DNA of 64,000 nt. Source: Parasedimentitalea denitrificans (GTDB lineage Bacteria > Pseudomonadota > Alphaproteobacteria > Rhodobacterales > Rhodobacteraceae). The position numbers and the translations under genes are program-made. Of this stretch, positions 29,269 to 37,912 are shown piece after piece (within the stretch, counting starts at the first letter, position 1; each line of letters opens with the position of its first letter). The stretch spans positions 62,001-126,000 of the forward strand of contig NZ_QHLQ01000012.1 of assembly GCF_011813015.1 (NCBI RefSeq), read 5' to 3'. The notes under the pieces are model-generated. The model made no database searches and had not been told where the DNA came from. It was given only the letters and a program-made list of their open reading frames with translations.

Positions 29269-30669
29269 GTGCAGATAGACCCCTCCTTGTGGCCCGTTGT
29301 GGCCCTTGCCTTGGCTGCGGCAGCCGTGTTGTTTGCTGTTCTTTGGATAATGACGCGTAAGCAGATTTCTGTGGTCGAAGATCTGAGGCGTGAAAACATT
29401 GAGTTGCGTCAGACCTGTGCCTCGATGCAGACCGAGGTTGCGCGGCTGCCGGAGCTGAATGGTGAACTGGCCGCGCTGCGGCAGTTACGCGACGGAGAAC
29501 TTGCTGCTCGGCATCAGGCCGAGGCCGAAGTGCGAGCGTTGAAGAGTGAACACGAGGCGCGGTTGGAAGAATTGGGCAAGATGAACAAGCAGCTGGAACA
29601 CAAGTTTTCAGCGATGGCGTCGGGGGCTCTGAAACAGAATTCCGAAAACTTTTTGTCACTGGTCAGCGAGCGGTTCAAGTCGCATTCACAAACCGCAGAT
29701 GCGGACCTAGCCAAACGCCATGCGGCCATCGAGGGCTTGGTCAAGCCGCTGGATGAAAAGCTGGGCCAGTTTGGCGAGCGGATCAAGGAAATTGAGCAGG
29801 CCCGGACTGAAGCCTATGGCGCCATTCGTGAGCAGGTGAAGACCCTGACCGAAGGACAAGCGGCTTTGGGTGGAGAGACCCGCAAGTTGGTGCAAGCGCT
29901 GCGTGCACCGAAAACCCGAGGTCGCTGGGGGGAGATGCAGCTGCGCCAAGTGTTCGACATGGCTGGCATGGCAGAACATGTGGATTATGACCTGGAAAAA
30001 TCTCTGGGAACCGATGACGGTTTGCGTCGGCCTGATGCTATTGTGCGTATTCCCGGTGGCAAGAGTATTGTGGTGGATGCCAAAACCCCGCTTGAAGCCT
30101 ATCTGGATGCGCTAGAAGCGGAAACTCCGGATCAACAGCAAGAACATTTAATGCGTCATGCGGGGCACGTGCGGACCCATGTAAAACAGCTGTCCTCCAA
30201 AGCCTACCAAAACGCATTGGGCGAGACACCGGATTTTGTGGTGATGTTTATCCCTGGTGAAACCTTTGTGTCGGCTGCGGTTGAGGCTGACACAGGATTG
30301 ATCGAATATGCCTTTGAAAACAAAGTTCTGATCGCCACGCCAACCACACTGATGGCGCTGGTAAAATCCATTGCCTATGGCTGGCAGCAGGAAAAGATGG
30401 CCGAAAATGCGCTGGAAGTGCAGCAAACGGCCAAGGAATTGTATGACCGGCTGGCGGTATTTTCGCGCAATTTGGCCAGTGTTGGCAAATCGCTGTCCTC
30501 ATCCGTCAGCAATTACAACAAGGCGGTTGGCTCGCTGGAAGCTCGGGTGCTGCCTTCGGCGCGCAAGTTTGAGACTATGGGGGTGGTTGCCTCGGACGCC
30601 GAACTGGCCACTCCGGCGCAGGTCGAAAGTGATGCGCGGCAGGTAACGGATCTGTTTGGTGACGAATAA
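29269..30669 (+). CDS. rmuC: DNA recombination protein RmuC
   Basis: A 466-residue protein: one N-terminal membrane anchor (about 8-28), a long coiled coil (about 35-130) and a RmuC nuclease-like domain (about 150-430) with APKTRGRWGEMQLRQVFDMAGM, DAKTPLEAYLDALEA and MFIPGETFVSAA, all family signatures. It limits DNA inversions and is linked to recombination in E. coli; the mechanism is not settled. The start is GTG 29269, with GGGAG nine bases upstream. It follows mutL by 33 bases. Confidence 0.94.
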   Translation: MQIDPSLWPVVALALAAAAVLFAVLWIMTRKQISVVEDLRRENIELRQTCASMQTEVARLPELNGELAALRQLRDGELAARHQAEAEVRALKSEHEARLEELGKMNKQLEHKFSAMASGALKQNSENFLSLVSERFKSHSQTADADLAKRHAAIEGLVKPLDEKLGQFGERIKEIEQARTEAYGAIREQVKTLTEGQAALGGETRKLVQALRAPKTRGRWGEMQLRQVFDMAGMAEHVDYDLEKSLGTDDGLRRPDAIVRIPGGKSIVVDAKTPLEAYLDALEAETPDQQQEHLMRHAGHVRTHVKQLSSKAYQNALGETPDFVVMFIPGETFVSAAVEADTGLIEYAFENKVLIATPTTLMALVKSIAYGWQQEKMAENALEVQQTAKELYDRLAVFSRNLASVGKSLSSSVSNYNKAVGSLEARVLPSARKFETMGVVASDAELATPAQVESDARQVTDLFGDE

Positions 30670-30754
30670 CGTCGCGGTCTGACGCAGGTCTGGAAACGCG
30701 CCTAATCCTTCCTAAATACAACAAGTTCACCAAACCTGATAGGTCGCCAGATAC

Positions 30755-32050
30755 ATGAGTATACTCTCACCTGACAATGCGCTGCTTAAGCAGGCAGAGG
30801 TCGAAGCGGAGCAGGTTGTCTCGCTGTTGCGGATTGCCGTCTCGCTAGGCCTTTTGGCAATTTTCTTTCTGGCCGTGGGTGGCAATCAGGTTGCCCCCGA
30901 GCAGTATCTGCATCGACAGTGGGTTTTTGCGGTCGCGACAATGCTTTCGTACCTGACGATGGGGATTGTTGCGTTTTGGATGGCCCGCAGCGGGCGCATT
31001 CGTGACTGGATGGTTTGGCCTCTGGTTACCTTTGATTGCTTGTTCATGCTGGCCAATACTTGGGTTGGTCTGGAAAATACAGGGCTGCCTGGAGAGCTGA
31101 CATTCATTTTGCCGCCGACTTGGATGGTGCCGGTGATCCTGGCTTTTACGGTTCTGCGATTTAACCCCTACTTGCAGGCCTATTGTGTGGCGGTGATTGC
31201 TGTGGGGCTGGCTATGTTGTCGCTCTGGCAGCCCGAAGAGATTACACCCTTTATCGCACAGCGCGCTGGTACACTTTTGTCTGGCCCACCAAATATTGTT
31301 CGAGTGACGATGATTGTCTTTGGTGGTGTAGTGCTGGTGGTGGCAGCTTGGCGAACGCGGCGGCTGTTGTATCGGTCAATTGCCGAGACCCAACAAAAGG
31401 CGAACCTGACCCGTTATCTTCCTGCTCAGCTGACCAACCGTCTGGCGGTTGCCAGCCTGGATGACCTGCGCCGGGGGGAACGGCAGAACATGGCTGTGCT
31501 GTTTATTGATATCCGTGGTTTTACCCGTTGGTCGCAGGATCGGGATCCGCAAGAAGTGGGCCGCTACATCACGGATTTCCGGAGTTTGGTACAGGGCTGT
31601 GTCGACGCGAGTGGTGGCATGATCGACAAATTCATCGGCGATGCGGCGATGGTCCTGTTCGAAGGCGAGGATGCAGCAGCTCGATCGGTGACATGTGCAG
31701 TGGCGTTGGAGCAGATCATGGCAGACTGGTCCCGTGAGCGGCAAGCTAGGGGTGACAACGCTGTTCGTGTTGGGATTGGGGTGCATTGGGGAGAGGTATT
31801 CTCGGGAGTGGTAGGTGACCCGCAGCGATTGGAATACACGGTGTTTGGCGACACGGTGAATACGGCATCAAGGTTAGAGCAGCTAACCAAGCAAGAGGGG
31901 CAAACCATCATTGCTTCGGCTGCGGTGTTGCAGGCCGCATCGGTGGCACCCGCGTCCGAAGAGTGGAGTGTGTTGCCAGCCGCAGAGCTACGCGGGCGCA
32001 GCGGCGGCATCGAAATCTTTGGCCGTGGAATGGGCGCGGGTCGCGCCTGA
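30755..32050 (+). CDS. Membrane-bound class III adenylate cyclase
   Basis: A 431-residue protein. Residues 1-215 hold about six membrane segments; 215-235 look like a signalling linker; 250-425 form a class III cyclase domain. Metal aspartates lie in VLFIDIRGFTRWS and FIGDAAMVLF, the adenine-specifying lysine and aspartate in DKFIGDA and VFGDTVN, and the transition-state Asn and Arg in VNTASRLE. All catalytic positions are present, so it should make cAMP from ATP. The signal sensed by the membrane part is unknown. Confidence 0.9.
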   Translation: MSILSPDNALLKQAEVEAEQVVSLLRIAVSLGLLAIFFLAVGGNQVAPEQYLHRQWVFAVATMLSYLTMGIVAFWMARSGRIRDWMVWPLVTFDCLFMLANTWVGLENTGLPGELTFILPPTWMVPVILAFTVLRFNPYLQAYCVAVIAVGLAMLSLWQPEEITPFIAQRAGTLLSGPPNIVRVTMIVFGGVVLVVAAWRTRRLLYRSIAETQQKANLTRYLPAQLTNRLAVASLDDLRRGERQNMAVLFIDIRGFTRWSQDRDPQEVGRYITDFRSLVQGCVDASGGMIDKFIGDAAMVLFEGEDAAARSVTCAVALEQIMADWSRERQARGDNAVRVGIGVHWGEVFSGVVGDPQRLEYTVFGDTVNTASRLEQLTKQEGQTIIASAAVLQAASVAPASEEWSVLPAAELRGRSGGIEIFGRGMGAGRA

Positions 32051-32128
32051 GTTGTTCCAGATCAAAGATTAGCCTGAGCGATAGGTTATCTGTTAAGATA
32101 AGAACTAGCAGATGAAAGGAGCCAAGCC

Positions 32129-32446
32129 ATGCTGGAAATTTCACCCCGCAAGGTCGCACAAGTGGCGATGATGGCGCGGGAGTTGCATCGCGCCGAAGGC
32201 GAATTGCGCGCCTTTGTTGATCGGTTGAACGAAGATGAGCAGGCCGAGTTGGTCGCAATCATGTGGATCGGACGCGAGAGCTTTTTTGCCGAGGATCTGG
32301 CAGAGGCGATTGAGACCGCAAGGCGGGATGCTTCGACCCCATGTGCGGATTACCTATTGGGATCGCCGCATTTGGCGGACCATTTGGAGAATGGATTGGA
32401 CGCGCTGGGCATCTCGGCACAGGAAGCAGAAGACAGTCTGATGTAG
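32129..32446 (+). CDS. DUF3775 domain protein
   Basis: A 105-residue acidic, helical protein (LEISPRKVAQVAMMARELH, VAIMWIGRESFFAEDLAEAI, YLLGSPHLADHLENGLDALGIS). This matches the DUF3775 pattern as I know it; function unknown. AAGGAG lies eight bases before ATG 32129. It is followed immediately by two strong hairpins. Confidence 0.82.
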   Translation: MLEISPRKVAQVAMMARELHRAEGELRAFVDRLNEDEQAELVAIMWIGRESFFAEDLAEAIETARRDASTPCADYLLGSPHLADHLENGLDALGISAQEAEDSLM

Positions 32447-32447
32447 T

Positions 32448-32557
32448 CCTTGCCTGAAATGCTCTGGAAGAGCATTTCAGGCAAGGACGGGCGGAGCCCT
32501 TAGGGCCGTCTTGGAAATGCTCCGGGAGAGCATTTCAGGTAAGGGCGTGCAGCGCCC
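32448..32557. repeat. REP-like tandem hairpins
   Basis: Hairpin 1 has a 17-bp perfect stem (arms 32448-32464 and 32470-32486, loop TGGAA). Hairpin 2 (arms GAAATGCTC 32514-32522 and GAGCATTTC 32528-32536, loop CGGGA) uses the same core. Each is followed by AAGG and a G+C hairpin, so a unit of about 55 bases looks tandemly duplicated just after the DUF3775 stop codon. Confidence 0.7.
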
Positions 32558-32586
32558 ATACGGATGCAATGGATGGTTGCCTTAAT

Positions 32587-32633
32587 GAGGGGCCAGCCCC
32601 TCAAGCTCCCCGGGATATTTTTAGCCAGATGAA
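32587..32633 (+). repeat. Dispersed intergenic element, type 1 (copy B)
   Basis: Hairpin GAGGGGC-CA-GCCCCTC (32587-32602), then CCCCGGGATATTTTTAGCC and AGATGAA. Same layout as the copies at 19547 and 57800. Confidence 0.62.
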
Positions 32634-32652
32634 CAGGGGGGCAAGGGAAGCG

Positions 32653-32677
32653 TAGGGCCCACTTTACGTAGGCCCTA
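32653..32677 (-). terminator. Hairpin downstream of the saccharopine dehydrogenase gene
   Basis: TAGGGCC (32653-32659) pairs with GGCCCTA (32671-32677), eight bases past the stop codon. No T-run follows on the minus strand, so it may act as an attenuator or with Rho. Confidence 0.4.
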
Positions 32678-32684
32678 GTTCTGT

Positions 32685-33827
32685 TTAGGCGTGATGGTCG
32701 ATCAGCTGAAGGTGCTGGGCTAGTTTGCCAATCTGCTGCATCCAGTCCGCAACCAATTTTGGATCGCTAGGTGCGGCATGAACCCCGGCGGGCATCTGAC
32801 CATTCATCGCCGCTTCGATTGCGAATGAAACAGGGACCGAAACCAGACGTGCCATTGCGGTGCTGTCAGCATCGCCCCAGGCATCCATCACATAGGTCTT
32901 GTGCCAGACCTCGGCACCGTCTTTTTCAGCTTTGAGTGCGACGCAGAGCACCACGCGATCTGGGTCATCTTCACCGTAGGCGTTGTTTTCCCAAAACTGG
33001 TCGGACATTTCTTTAAGCCGGGCATCGCCAGATGGACCTTCCAGTGTTTCGACCTCTTTGAAGACATGGTCCCAGGCATCGGTCCATCCATTCAGGCGCA
33101 GGGTACCACGGACGAACGTCTTGACCGACCAATCCTTGCCGAACTCATACTGCTGCATGAACGGGATCGAGTCGCGGTTTGGGTAAACCTCAAAGCTCTC
33201 GGGGGTGGGCAGTGGCGCTGTGTAGCTGGAGATCGCATCCCATGGCCGTGCAACGTCCAGTGGTTTGTGATCGCGAATGGAGCGGGAAGGCGAACGCAGA
33301 GCCTTGAGTACACCCAGCGGTGACCAGCTGAATTTGTAGCGGAAGTCATTGGCGATCTTGGGGATGCCACCACAGTAAGAGATAAAGCTGATCTCGTTAC
33401 CTGCGTCATAGGCATCCGACGCCTTGTAGTCATCAACCAGCGCGTGGGCCATTAGGTGGTCGATGCCCGGATCCAGGCCAACCTCGTTGATCACAGCCAC
33501 ACCGGCGGCGCGGGCCTTGTCATCCAGCGCGCGCATTTCTGGCGCGATGTAGGAGGACGAGACAAAATGCGCTTCTTTAGAGATCGCCAATTCTGCTAGT
33601 TGTACATGCCAGTCACCCGGCAGCATCGAAACGATGACATCACCTTTGGTGACGTGGGCGGTCAGACTGTCGATGTCAAAGGCGTGGATGTTTTGGGTCA
33701 GGTCGCCGACAGCGTCCTGTGCCTTGGCGATTGTGCGGTTCCAAACCGCAACGTCGTGGCCAGCCTGCAGCAGGCGACGCAGACCGGGAATGGCCGAAAG
33801 GCCAGTGCCGCACCAGTGAATGGTCAT
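32685..33827 (-). CDS. Saccharopine dehydrogenase family protein (SDH-type, C-terminal fold)
   Basis: A 380-residue protein: an N-terminal Rossmann domain (IHWCGTGLSAIPGLRRLLQAG, VIVSMLPGDWHVQLAE) and the saccharopine dehydrogenase C-terminal domain (NEVGLDPGIDHLMAHALVDD, SYCGGIPKIANDFRYKFSWSP in pieces, FVRGTLRLNGW). It should act on saccharopine or a similar opine-type adduct. It follows the LYS1/LKR-like gene on the same strand 57 bases on, so the pair looks like a split version of the bifunctional LKR/SDH lysine-catabolic enzyme. AAGGGGAAAG precedes ATG 33827. Confidence 0.87.
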   Translation of the reverse strand: MTIHWCGTGLSAIPGLRRLLQAGHDVAVWNRTIAKAQDAVGDLTQNIHAFDIDSLTAHVTKGDVIVSMLPGDWHVQLAELAISKEAHFVSSSYIAPEMRALDDKARAAGVAVINEVGLDPGIDHLMAHALVDDYKASDAYDAGNEISFISYCGGIPKIANDFRYKFSWSPLGVLKALRSPSRSIRDHKPLDVARPWDAISSYTAPLPTPESFEVYPNRDSIPFMQQYEFGKDWSVKTFVRGTLRLNGWTDAWDHVFKEVETLEGPSGDARLKEMSDQFWENNAYGEDDPDRVVLCVALKAEKDGAEVWHKTYVMDAWGDADSTAMARLVSVPVSFAIEAAMNGQMPAGVHAAPSDPKLVADWMQQIGKLAQHLQLIDHHA

Positions 33828-33884
33828 GAGTCTTTCCCCTTAAATGAGATTTATTAGCCCTGTAGCGACCAAAGCCGTGTTTGA

Positions 33885-34937
33885 CTAGTCTTTGGTGTGC
33901 TCGGCAAAGGTGGCAGCAGCACGGCCCCAAACCCCAGCATCCAGATCAGCCAGTGTCAGCAGCGATGGCAGCAGTTGTTCGGCATAGTCTTGTGAGCTTT
34001 CAACTGGCAGCATCGACGGTAGGTTGTCGATCGCCATCACGTCTAACACAGGGTCCTCTGCAACGCGCAGGGCCGGGGCCTCCCATGTGGTGGCGCGGTC
34101 ATAAACGGGCACCGGATTGTAGTCGCTATCCGGGTCACAGGCGACATCGCCAATGGCGGACAGCTTGCGTGGTGCGGTCAGCGCGTCCTGTGGCACAAAG
34201 ACTGGCGTGCCGGGGCGGGCAAAGATGCAGTTCAGGAACATGTCGTGTTCCAGAATCTGAGGGAAGGGGCCACCACAGGCAGTTTCAGCCATATCCCATT
34301 TGGTCACCGAAACATCCATTGCTTCGCACAAGTCAGCGGCACCGGTCCCGACACGACCCAAGGCACCGATAACAATGGCAGTGGGACGGATTGCCCCTAT
34401 GGCGTTCAGTTCAGCGCCAAGCTCACTTAGCAAGGCATCTTTGCTGGGGTACACCTCAACCGGGCCACATGTTTCACCGCGTTGCTGAGCAGCCCAGGAT
34501 TTCAGAGTAACCGCAGCGCCGGCATAGCCAGCCCAATAGCCAAAGGCGGCAACACGACGGCCATCTTCGCTGACCAAATACTCCAGATCGTACAGGGTGC
34601 CGCCACCGGCCTTGAACCGATCCAACAAAGCCTTGCCCGAATGCTGGCCCTTGAAGGCGTGGCCAAACATGATGTGGCGGTGTGGCAGCGGAGTGCCGTC
34701 CTCGGGCAGTTCCTTGAGCCCAAAGATGATCGCGTCTGCGGGGGCCTGTGGCCAGCTGTTTTCCGCCGCAATGTCACAGCCCGCGTCGACATAACCCTGC
34801 AGCGGGATCGCCCGGACCGAGCTTTCTTCGACTGTGACCTTGATCCCGGCATCCATCAGCGCCTTGGCACCTGTTGGGGTCAGGCCAACCCGATCTTCGT
34901 TGAGCCGTTGTTCAGCCCGCACCCAGAGATGTGTCAT
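33885..34937 (-). CDS. Saccharopine dehydrogenase, LYS1 / lysine-ketoglutarate reductase type
   Basis: About 350 residues with an alanine dehydrogenase/PNT-like N-terminal domain (VRAEQRLNEDRVGLTPTGAKALMDAG, then FGLKELPEDGTPLPHRHIMFGHAFKGQ) and a Rossmann domain (AIVIGALGRVGTGAADLCEAM). That is the LYS1 (NAD+, lysine-forming) or LKR fold; the direction in vivo is not fixed by sequence. Two ATGs are close (34943, 34937); the second sits seven bases from AAGGAC and is preferred. It is flanked by a glutathione transferase upstream and the SDH-type gene downstream. Confidence 0.88.
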   Translation of the reverse strand: MTHLWVRAEQRLNEDRVGLTPTGAKALMDAGIKVTVEESSVRAIPLQGYVDAGCDIAAENSWPQAPADAIIFGLKELPEDGTPLPHRHIMFGHAFKGQHSGKALLDRFKAGGGTLYDLEYLVSEDGRRVAAFGYWAGYAGAAVTLKSWAAQQRGETCGPVEVYPSKDALLSELGAELNAIGAIRPTAIVIGALGRVGTGAADLCEAMDVSVTKWDMAETACGGPFPQILEHDMFLNCIFARPGTPVFVPQDALTAPRKLSAIGDVACDPDSDYNPVPVYDRATTWEAPALRVAEDPVLDVMAIDNLPSMLPVESSQDYAEQLLPSLLTLADLDAGVWGRAAATFAEHTKD

Positions 34938-34948
34938 AGTCATGTCCT

Positions 34949-35563
34949 TTACAGCATACCGGCCGCATAAACGGCGCGGACTGAATCACGTTGTTCCATT
35001 GCTGCCATGAATGCTTTGATTTTTGGGAAGTCGTCAAGCGTAACTCCGTCACCGTCCAACCAGGTGCAGACCACGTAGAGATAGCAATCGGCCAGGCTCA
35101 CCTCGTCACCCAGAACAAATGGCCCGCGCAAGCCTTTGGAACTGATGTAGGCACAGCAATCACTCATGGTTTGGGAAACTTTGGCAGTCATGTCCTTGTG
35201 TGATGCAGGTTTGTCAGCCCAGCGATGGCCGCGTAGCTTATGTGCGTGGGCGACATGCATGGTTGAGGCGAGGTAGAACATCACCTCGCGCATGCGGGCC
35301 GACATAACCGGATCTGTGGGGCGCAGGTTGGCCTGAGGAGCCTGATCAGCAACGAATTCCAGCAAGGCGCCGGTTTCGGTCAGGATGCCGCCATCAACCA
35401 CAAGCGCAGGAACGCGACCCTTTGGGTTTATCTGGGCGTAACCCGACGATGCCTGCTCGTTCTTGGCAAAGTCGACCTTGATGGTTTCGTGCTCAATCCC
35501 CGCCTCTTGCAAGGCAATGGCTATAGCGATTGAGATGGTGCCGGGAGCGTAATAAAGTTGCAT
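34949..35563 (-). CDS. Glutathione S-transferase family protein
   Basis: A 204-residue protein with a thioredoxin-fold N-terminal domain (MQLYYAPGTISIAIAIALQEAG, NPKGRVPALVVDGGILTETGALLEFVAD, the cis-Pro and ET motif) and a helical C-terminal domain (LGDEVSLADCYLYVVCTWL). The N-terminal Ser/Tyr region resembles beta-class enzymes, but substrate is unknown. AAGGA lies before ATG 35563. It ends 11 bases before the LYS1-like gene and may be co-transcribed with the lysine genes. Confidence 0.9.
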   Translation of the reverse strand: MQLYYAPGTISIAIAIALQEAGIEHETIKVDFAKNEQASSGYAQINPKGRVPALVVDGGILTETGALLEFVADQAPQANLRPTDPVMSARMREVMFYLASTMHVAHAHKLRGHRWADKPASHKDMTAKVSQTMSDCCAYISSKGLRGPFVLGDEVSLADCYLYVVCTWLDGDGVTLDDFPKIKAFMAAMEQRDSVRAVYAAGML

Positions 35564-35596
35564 ATCAAATCCTTGCGAAACGAGAACAATACCGGG

Positions 35597-36250
35597 TTAC
35601 AGATGGGTTTGGGCATAGTGACGGTCTGGGCCTTCCAGATGCGGCACCGCATTGAACAATGCGGGGCAAAGGTGCCCGCCGATGGGGTGCAACCGATGCA
35701 TCGAGGTGTTCATGATCGCCAGTGCCATCCGCGCCGTTGCCAGAGTATCTAGACCCAGCGCTAAACGCATCGCGATAGAGATCAGCCCGCCTGACGTCAC
35801 AACCAACGCCGGTCCCTCGCCTTTGGATATATCGCCAAGCGCACCACTGACGCGGTTTTCAAAGTCACGCCAGCTTTCGGGCGGGTTTTCGATCTCATCT
35901 GCCTGCCAAGCGGCAAAGACCTTTGGCAGGTGCTCCACAAACCCTTCACGCTCAGTTGGGATCTCCAACCCGTGCTGCTGCTCCATCAGTTGGGCAAGAG
36001 AAAAGTATTCCATCTCGTTCAGCCGCGGGTCGCGGGTCACACCCTCAGCAACGCCCATGCCCTGCGCTGTCTCATAATGCCGGATCAGCGTACCGCAATA
36101 TACGCGCGGATGGTGGGTACCACTGTCGCGCATATGCGCCCCCAGCCAAGCCGCCTGTTGGTGGCCAAGCGGGCTTAGCTTGTCATAGCTGAGCTCGTCC
36201 CGGGCGCCGGTGTTGGCCTGTCCGTGACGGATTAACGTGATGTGAGACAT
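35597..36250 (-). CDS. Histidine phosphatase superfamily protein
   Basis: A 217-residue branch 1 member. The RHG motif is present (TLIRHGQANTG, nucleophile His 9), with YCGTLIRHYETAQG (phosphate-binding Arg) and NRVSGALGDI. The second catalytic histidine, usually in V[S/T]HGG, is replaced: the sequence reads VVTSGGLISIAM. A subgroup of the family shares this change, so it may be a phosphatase of reduced activity or another role. It is on the same strand as the GST gene, 33 bases upstream of it. Confidence 0.85.
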   Translation of the reverse strand: MSHITLIRHGQANTGARDELSYDKLSPLGHQQAAWLGAHMRDSGTHHPRVYCGTLIRHYETAQGMGVAEGVTRDPRLNEMEYFSLAQLMEQQHGLEIPTEREGFVEHLPKVFAAWQADEIENPPESWRDFENRVSGALGDISKGEGPALVVTSGGLISIAMRLALGLDTLATARMALAIMNTSMHRLHPIGGHLCPALFNAVPHLEGPDRHYAQTHL

Positions 36251-36420
36251 GCAACAGTTCCTATATCTGACTGCAAAGTCTTAGGCGAGGTTCGCAGCCA
36301 TGAAAAGAGAGGCTTTCACTTGTCGTCCAAGATTCGAATGCAGTTGCGGATCGGGCAGGTGTTGCTACGAATGAAACGCCGTGGAGAAAATGATTTTCAG
36401 ATTAGAGAATGGGGCCGAAA

Positions 36421-37617
36421 ATGATGGTGAATGCAGAGAGATTTTTGGCTGATTTGCACAAGCTGCGCAGTTTTGGAGCTGCAGGCATTGGCAAGGGCGT
36501 GGTGCGCCGGGCCTACGGCGAAGCAGACATCGCCGCTCGCGCATGGTTAGCCTCGCGTATGGCAGAGGCCGGTCTCGAAGTGCACTATGACCCGGTCGGA
36601 AACCTGTTTGGTCTTGGCGGTGACCACTCTGTTCTGGTCGGCTCGCACAGCGACACCCAGCCTGAAGGCGGCTGGCTGGATGGGGCGCTAGGGGTGATTG
36701 CCGGGTTGGAAATCGCCCGCGCCGCCAAAGAGGCAGGTGAGGCGCCTGTTTCGGTGGTGAGTTTTCAGGACGAAGAAGGTCGTTTTGGTGTGACCACCGG
36801 ATCGGATGTTTGGTCAGGCAATCTCTCGCTAGAGCAGGCGGATGCGCTCACCGATGACGATGGTGTCTCTATGCAAGAGGCACGCGCGCAGATAGCAGAT
36901 TTGGTAGGGGACTTTCTGCCCCACGATAGGTTTAGCGGCTTCCTCGAAATGCACATCGAACAAGGCCCAGCACTGGACCAAAGCGATGACCGGATCGGCG
37001 TGGTCAGCGATATCGTGGGTATTCGCGATATGCGGATCAGCTTTGTCGGCCGCCAGAACCATGCCGGCACTACTCCGATGCATTTGCGGCAGGATGCTTT
37101 CCAGTGTCTGTCCGCGTTCAACACGGAACTGAACGCGCGTTTGGCAAAGGTGGTAACACCGGCAACGGTCTGGACCATTGGCCATGTATCTTTGCACCCC
37201 AACGCCTCTTCGGTGGTGCCGGGGCGGGTGACCTTTTCGATGCAATGGCGTGACCGCGACGTCGAGCGTTTGCGGCAAATGGGTGAGATTATTCACGAGC
37301 TGGCGAAGGAAATAGCTGCCGAACGTGGGCTGGATGCGGTCCTTGAACCGGTAATGGGAATTGAACCTGTGCCGATGGATGCAGACCTGCAAGCCAAACT
37401 GGCAACATCTGCCGAGGCCATCGCCCCGGGTCAGTGGCGCACCATGCCATCTGGGGCCTTGCACGATGCCTCGAACATGGCGACGGTGATGCCGGTGGCA
37501 ATGCTGTTTGTGCCGTCGATCGGCGGCATCAGCCACGCCTTTGACGAAGACACCGGCGAGGCGGATCTGGTTCTTGGGCTGCAGGTGCTGGCAGGTGCGG
37601 TTCAGGCCCTGGCGTAA
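36421..37617 (+). CDS. M20-family Zn hydrolase (allantoate / N-carbamoyl-amino-acid amidohydrolase type)
   Basis: About 398 residues. Metal ligands and signatures: [61 protein letters not shown] (dimerisation/substrate domain) and [30 protein letters not shown]. This is the ureidase branch of M20 (allantoate, ureidoglycine or N-carbamoyl amino acids); the exact substrate is not decidable by eye and no purine-ring genes are adjacent. Start ATG 36421 is chosen for spacing from GGGGCC; an in-frame ATG exists at 36409. Confidence 0.9.
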   Translation: MMVNAERFLADLHKLRSFGAAGIGKGVVRRAYGEADIAARAWLASRMAEAGLEVHYDPVGNLFGLGGDHSVLVGSHSDTQPEGGWLDGALGVIAGLEIARAAKEAGEAPVSVVSFQDEEGRFGVTTGSDVWSGNLSLEQADALTDDDGVSMQEARAQIADLVGDFLPHDRFSGFLEMHIEQGPALDQSDDRIGVVSDIVGIRDMRISFVGRQNHAGTTPMHLRQDAFQCLSAFNTELNARLAKVVTPATVWTIGHVSLHPNASSVVPGRVTFSMQWRDRDVERLRQMGEIIHELAKEIAAERGLDAVLEPVMGIEPVPMDADLQAKLATSAEAIAPGQWRTMPSGALHDASNMATVMPVAMLFVPSIGGISHAFDEDTGEADLVLGLQVLAGAVQALA

Positions 37618-37829
37618 CCGCGCTTCAACGCCCGGTTTCGATACCGGTCAGCCGCCGTCGAGGCCTCGCGCAGGTTGGCATAGATATTGATAACGCTTTG
37701 CCCATTGCGTCCGGCCACCCCCCATTCACGAAGCACAGAGACCTCGGAAAACAGGTTCATGGCCAGTTCAACACGGTAGTAACGCGAAATTCTAGCAGCG
37801 GTTTGGCGGTAGAGCAGACAAGTGGCCAT
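37602..37829 (-). CDS. WGR-domain protein
   Basis: A 75-residue protein made almost entirely of one WGR domain ([62 protein letters not shown]). In poly(ADP-ribose) polymerases this fold binds nucleic acid; in free-standing bacterial copies the role is unknown. ATG 37829 gives the usual length; an in-frame GTG at 37916 overlaps the sulfatase stop as GTGA and could give a 104-residue coupled product. Its 3' end overlaps the end of the convergent M20 gene by 16 bases. Confidence 0.72.
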   Translation of the reverse strand: MATCLLYRQTAARISRYYRVELAMNLFSEVSVLREWGVAGRNGQSVINIYANLREASTAADRYRNRALKRGYARA

Positions 37830-37912
37830 ATCCCGATTCGTAGCGCGTCCGATTCGCGACGGCAAGAGGCCAGAGGCCGCCGAATACTCGGCGCGCCTTG
37901 GTTTTTCATCGT

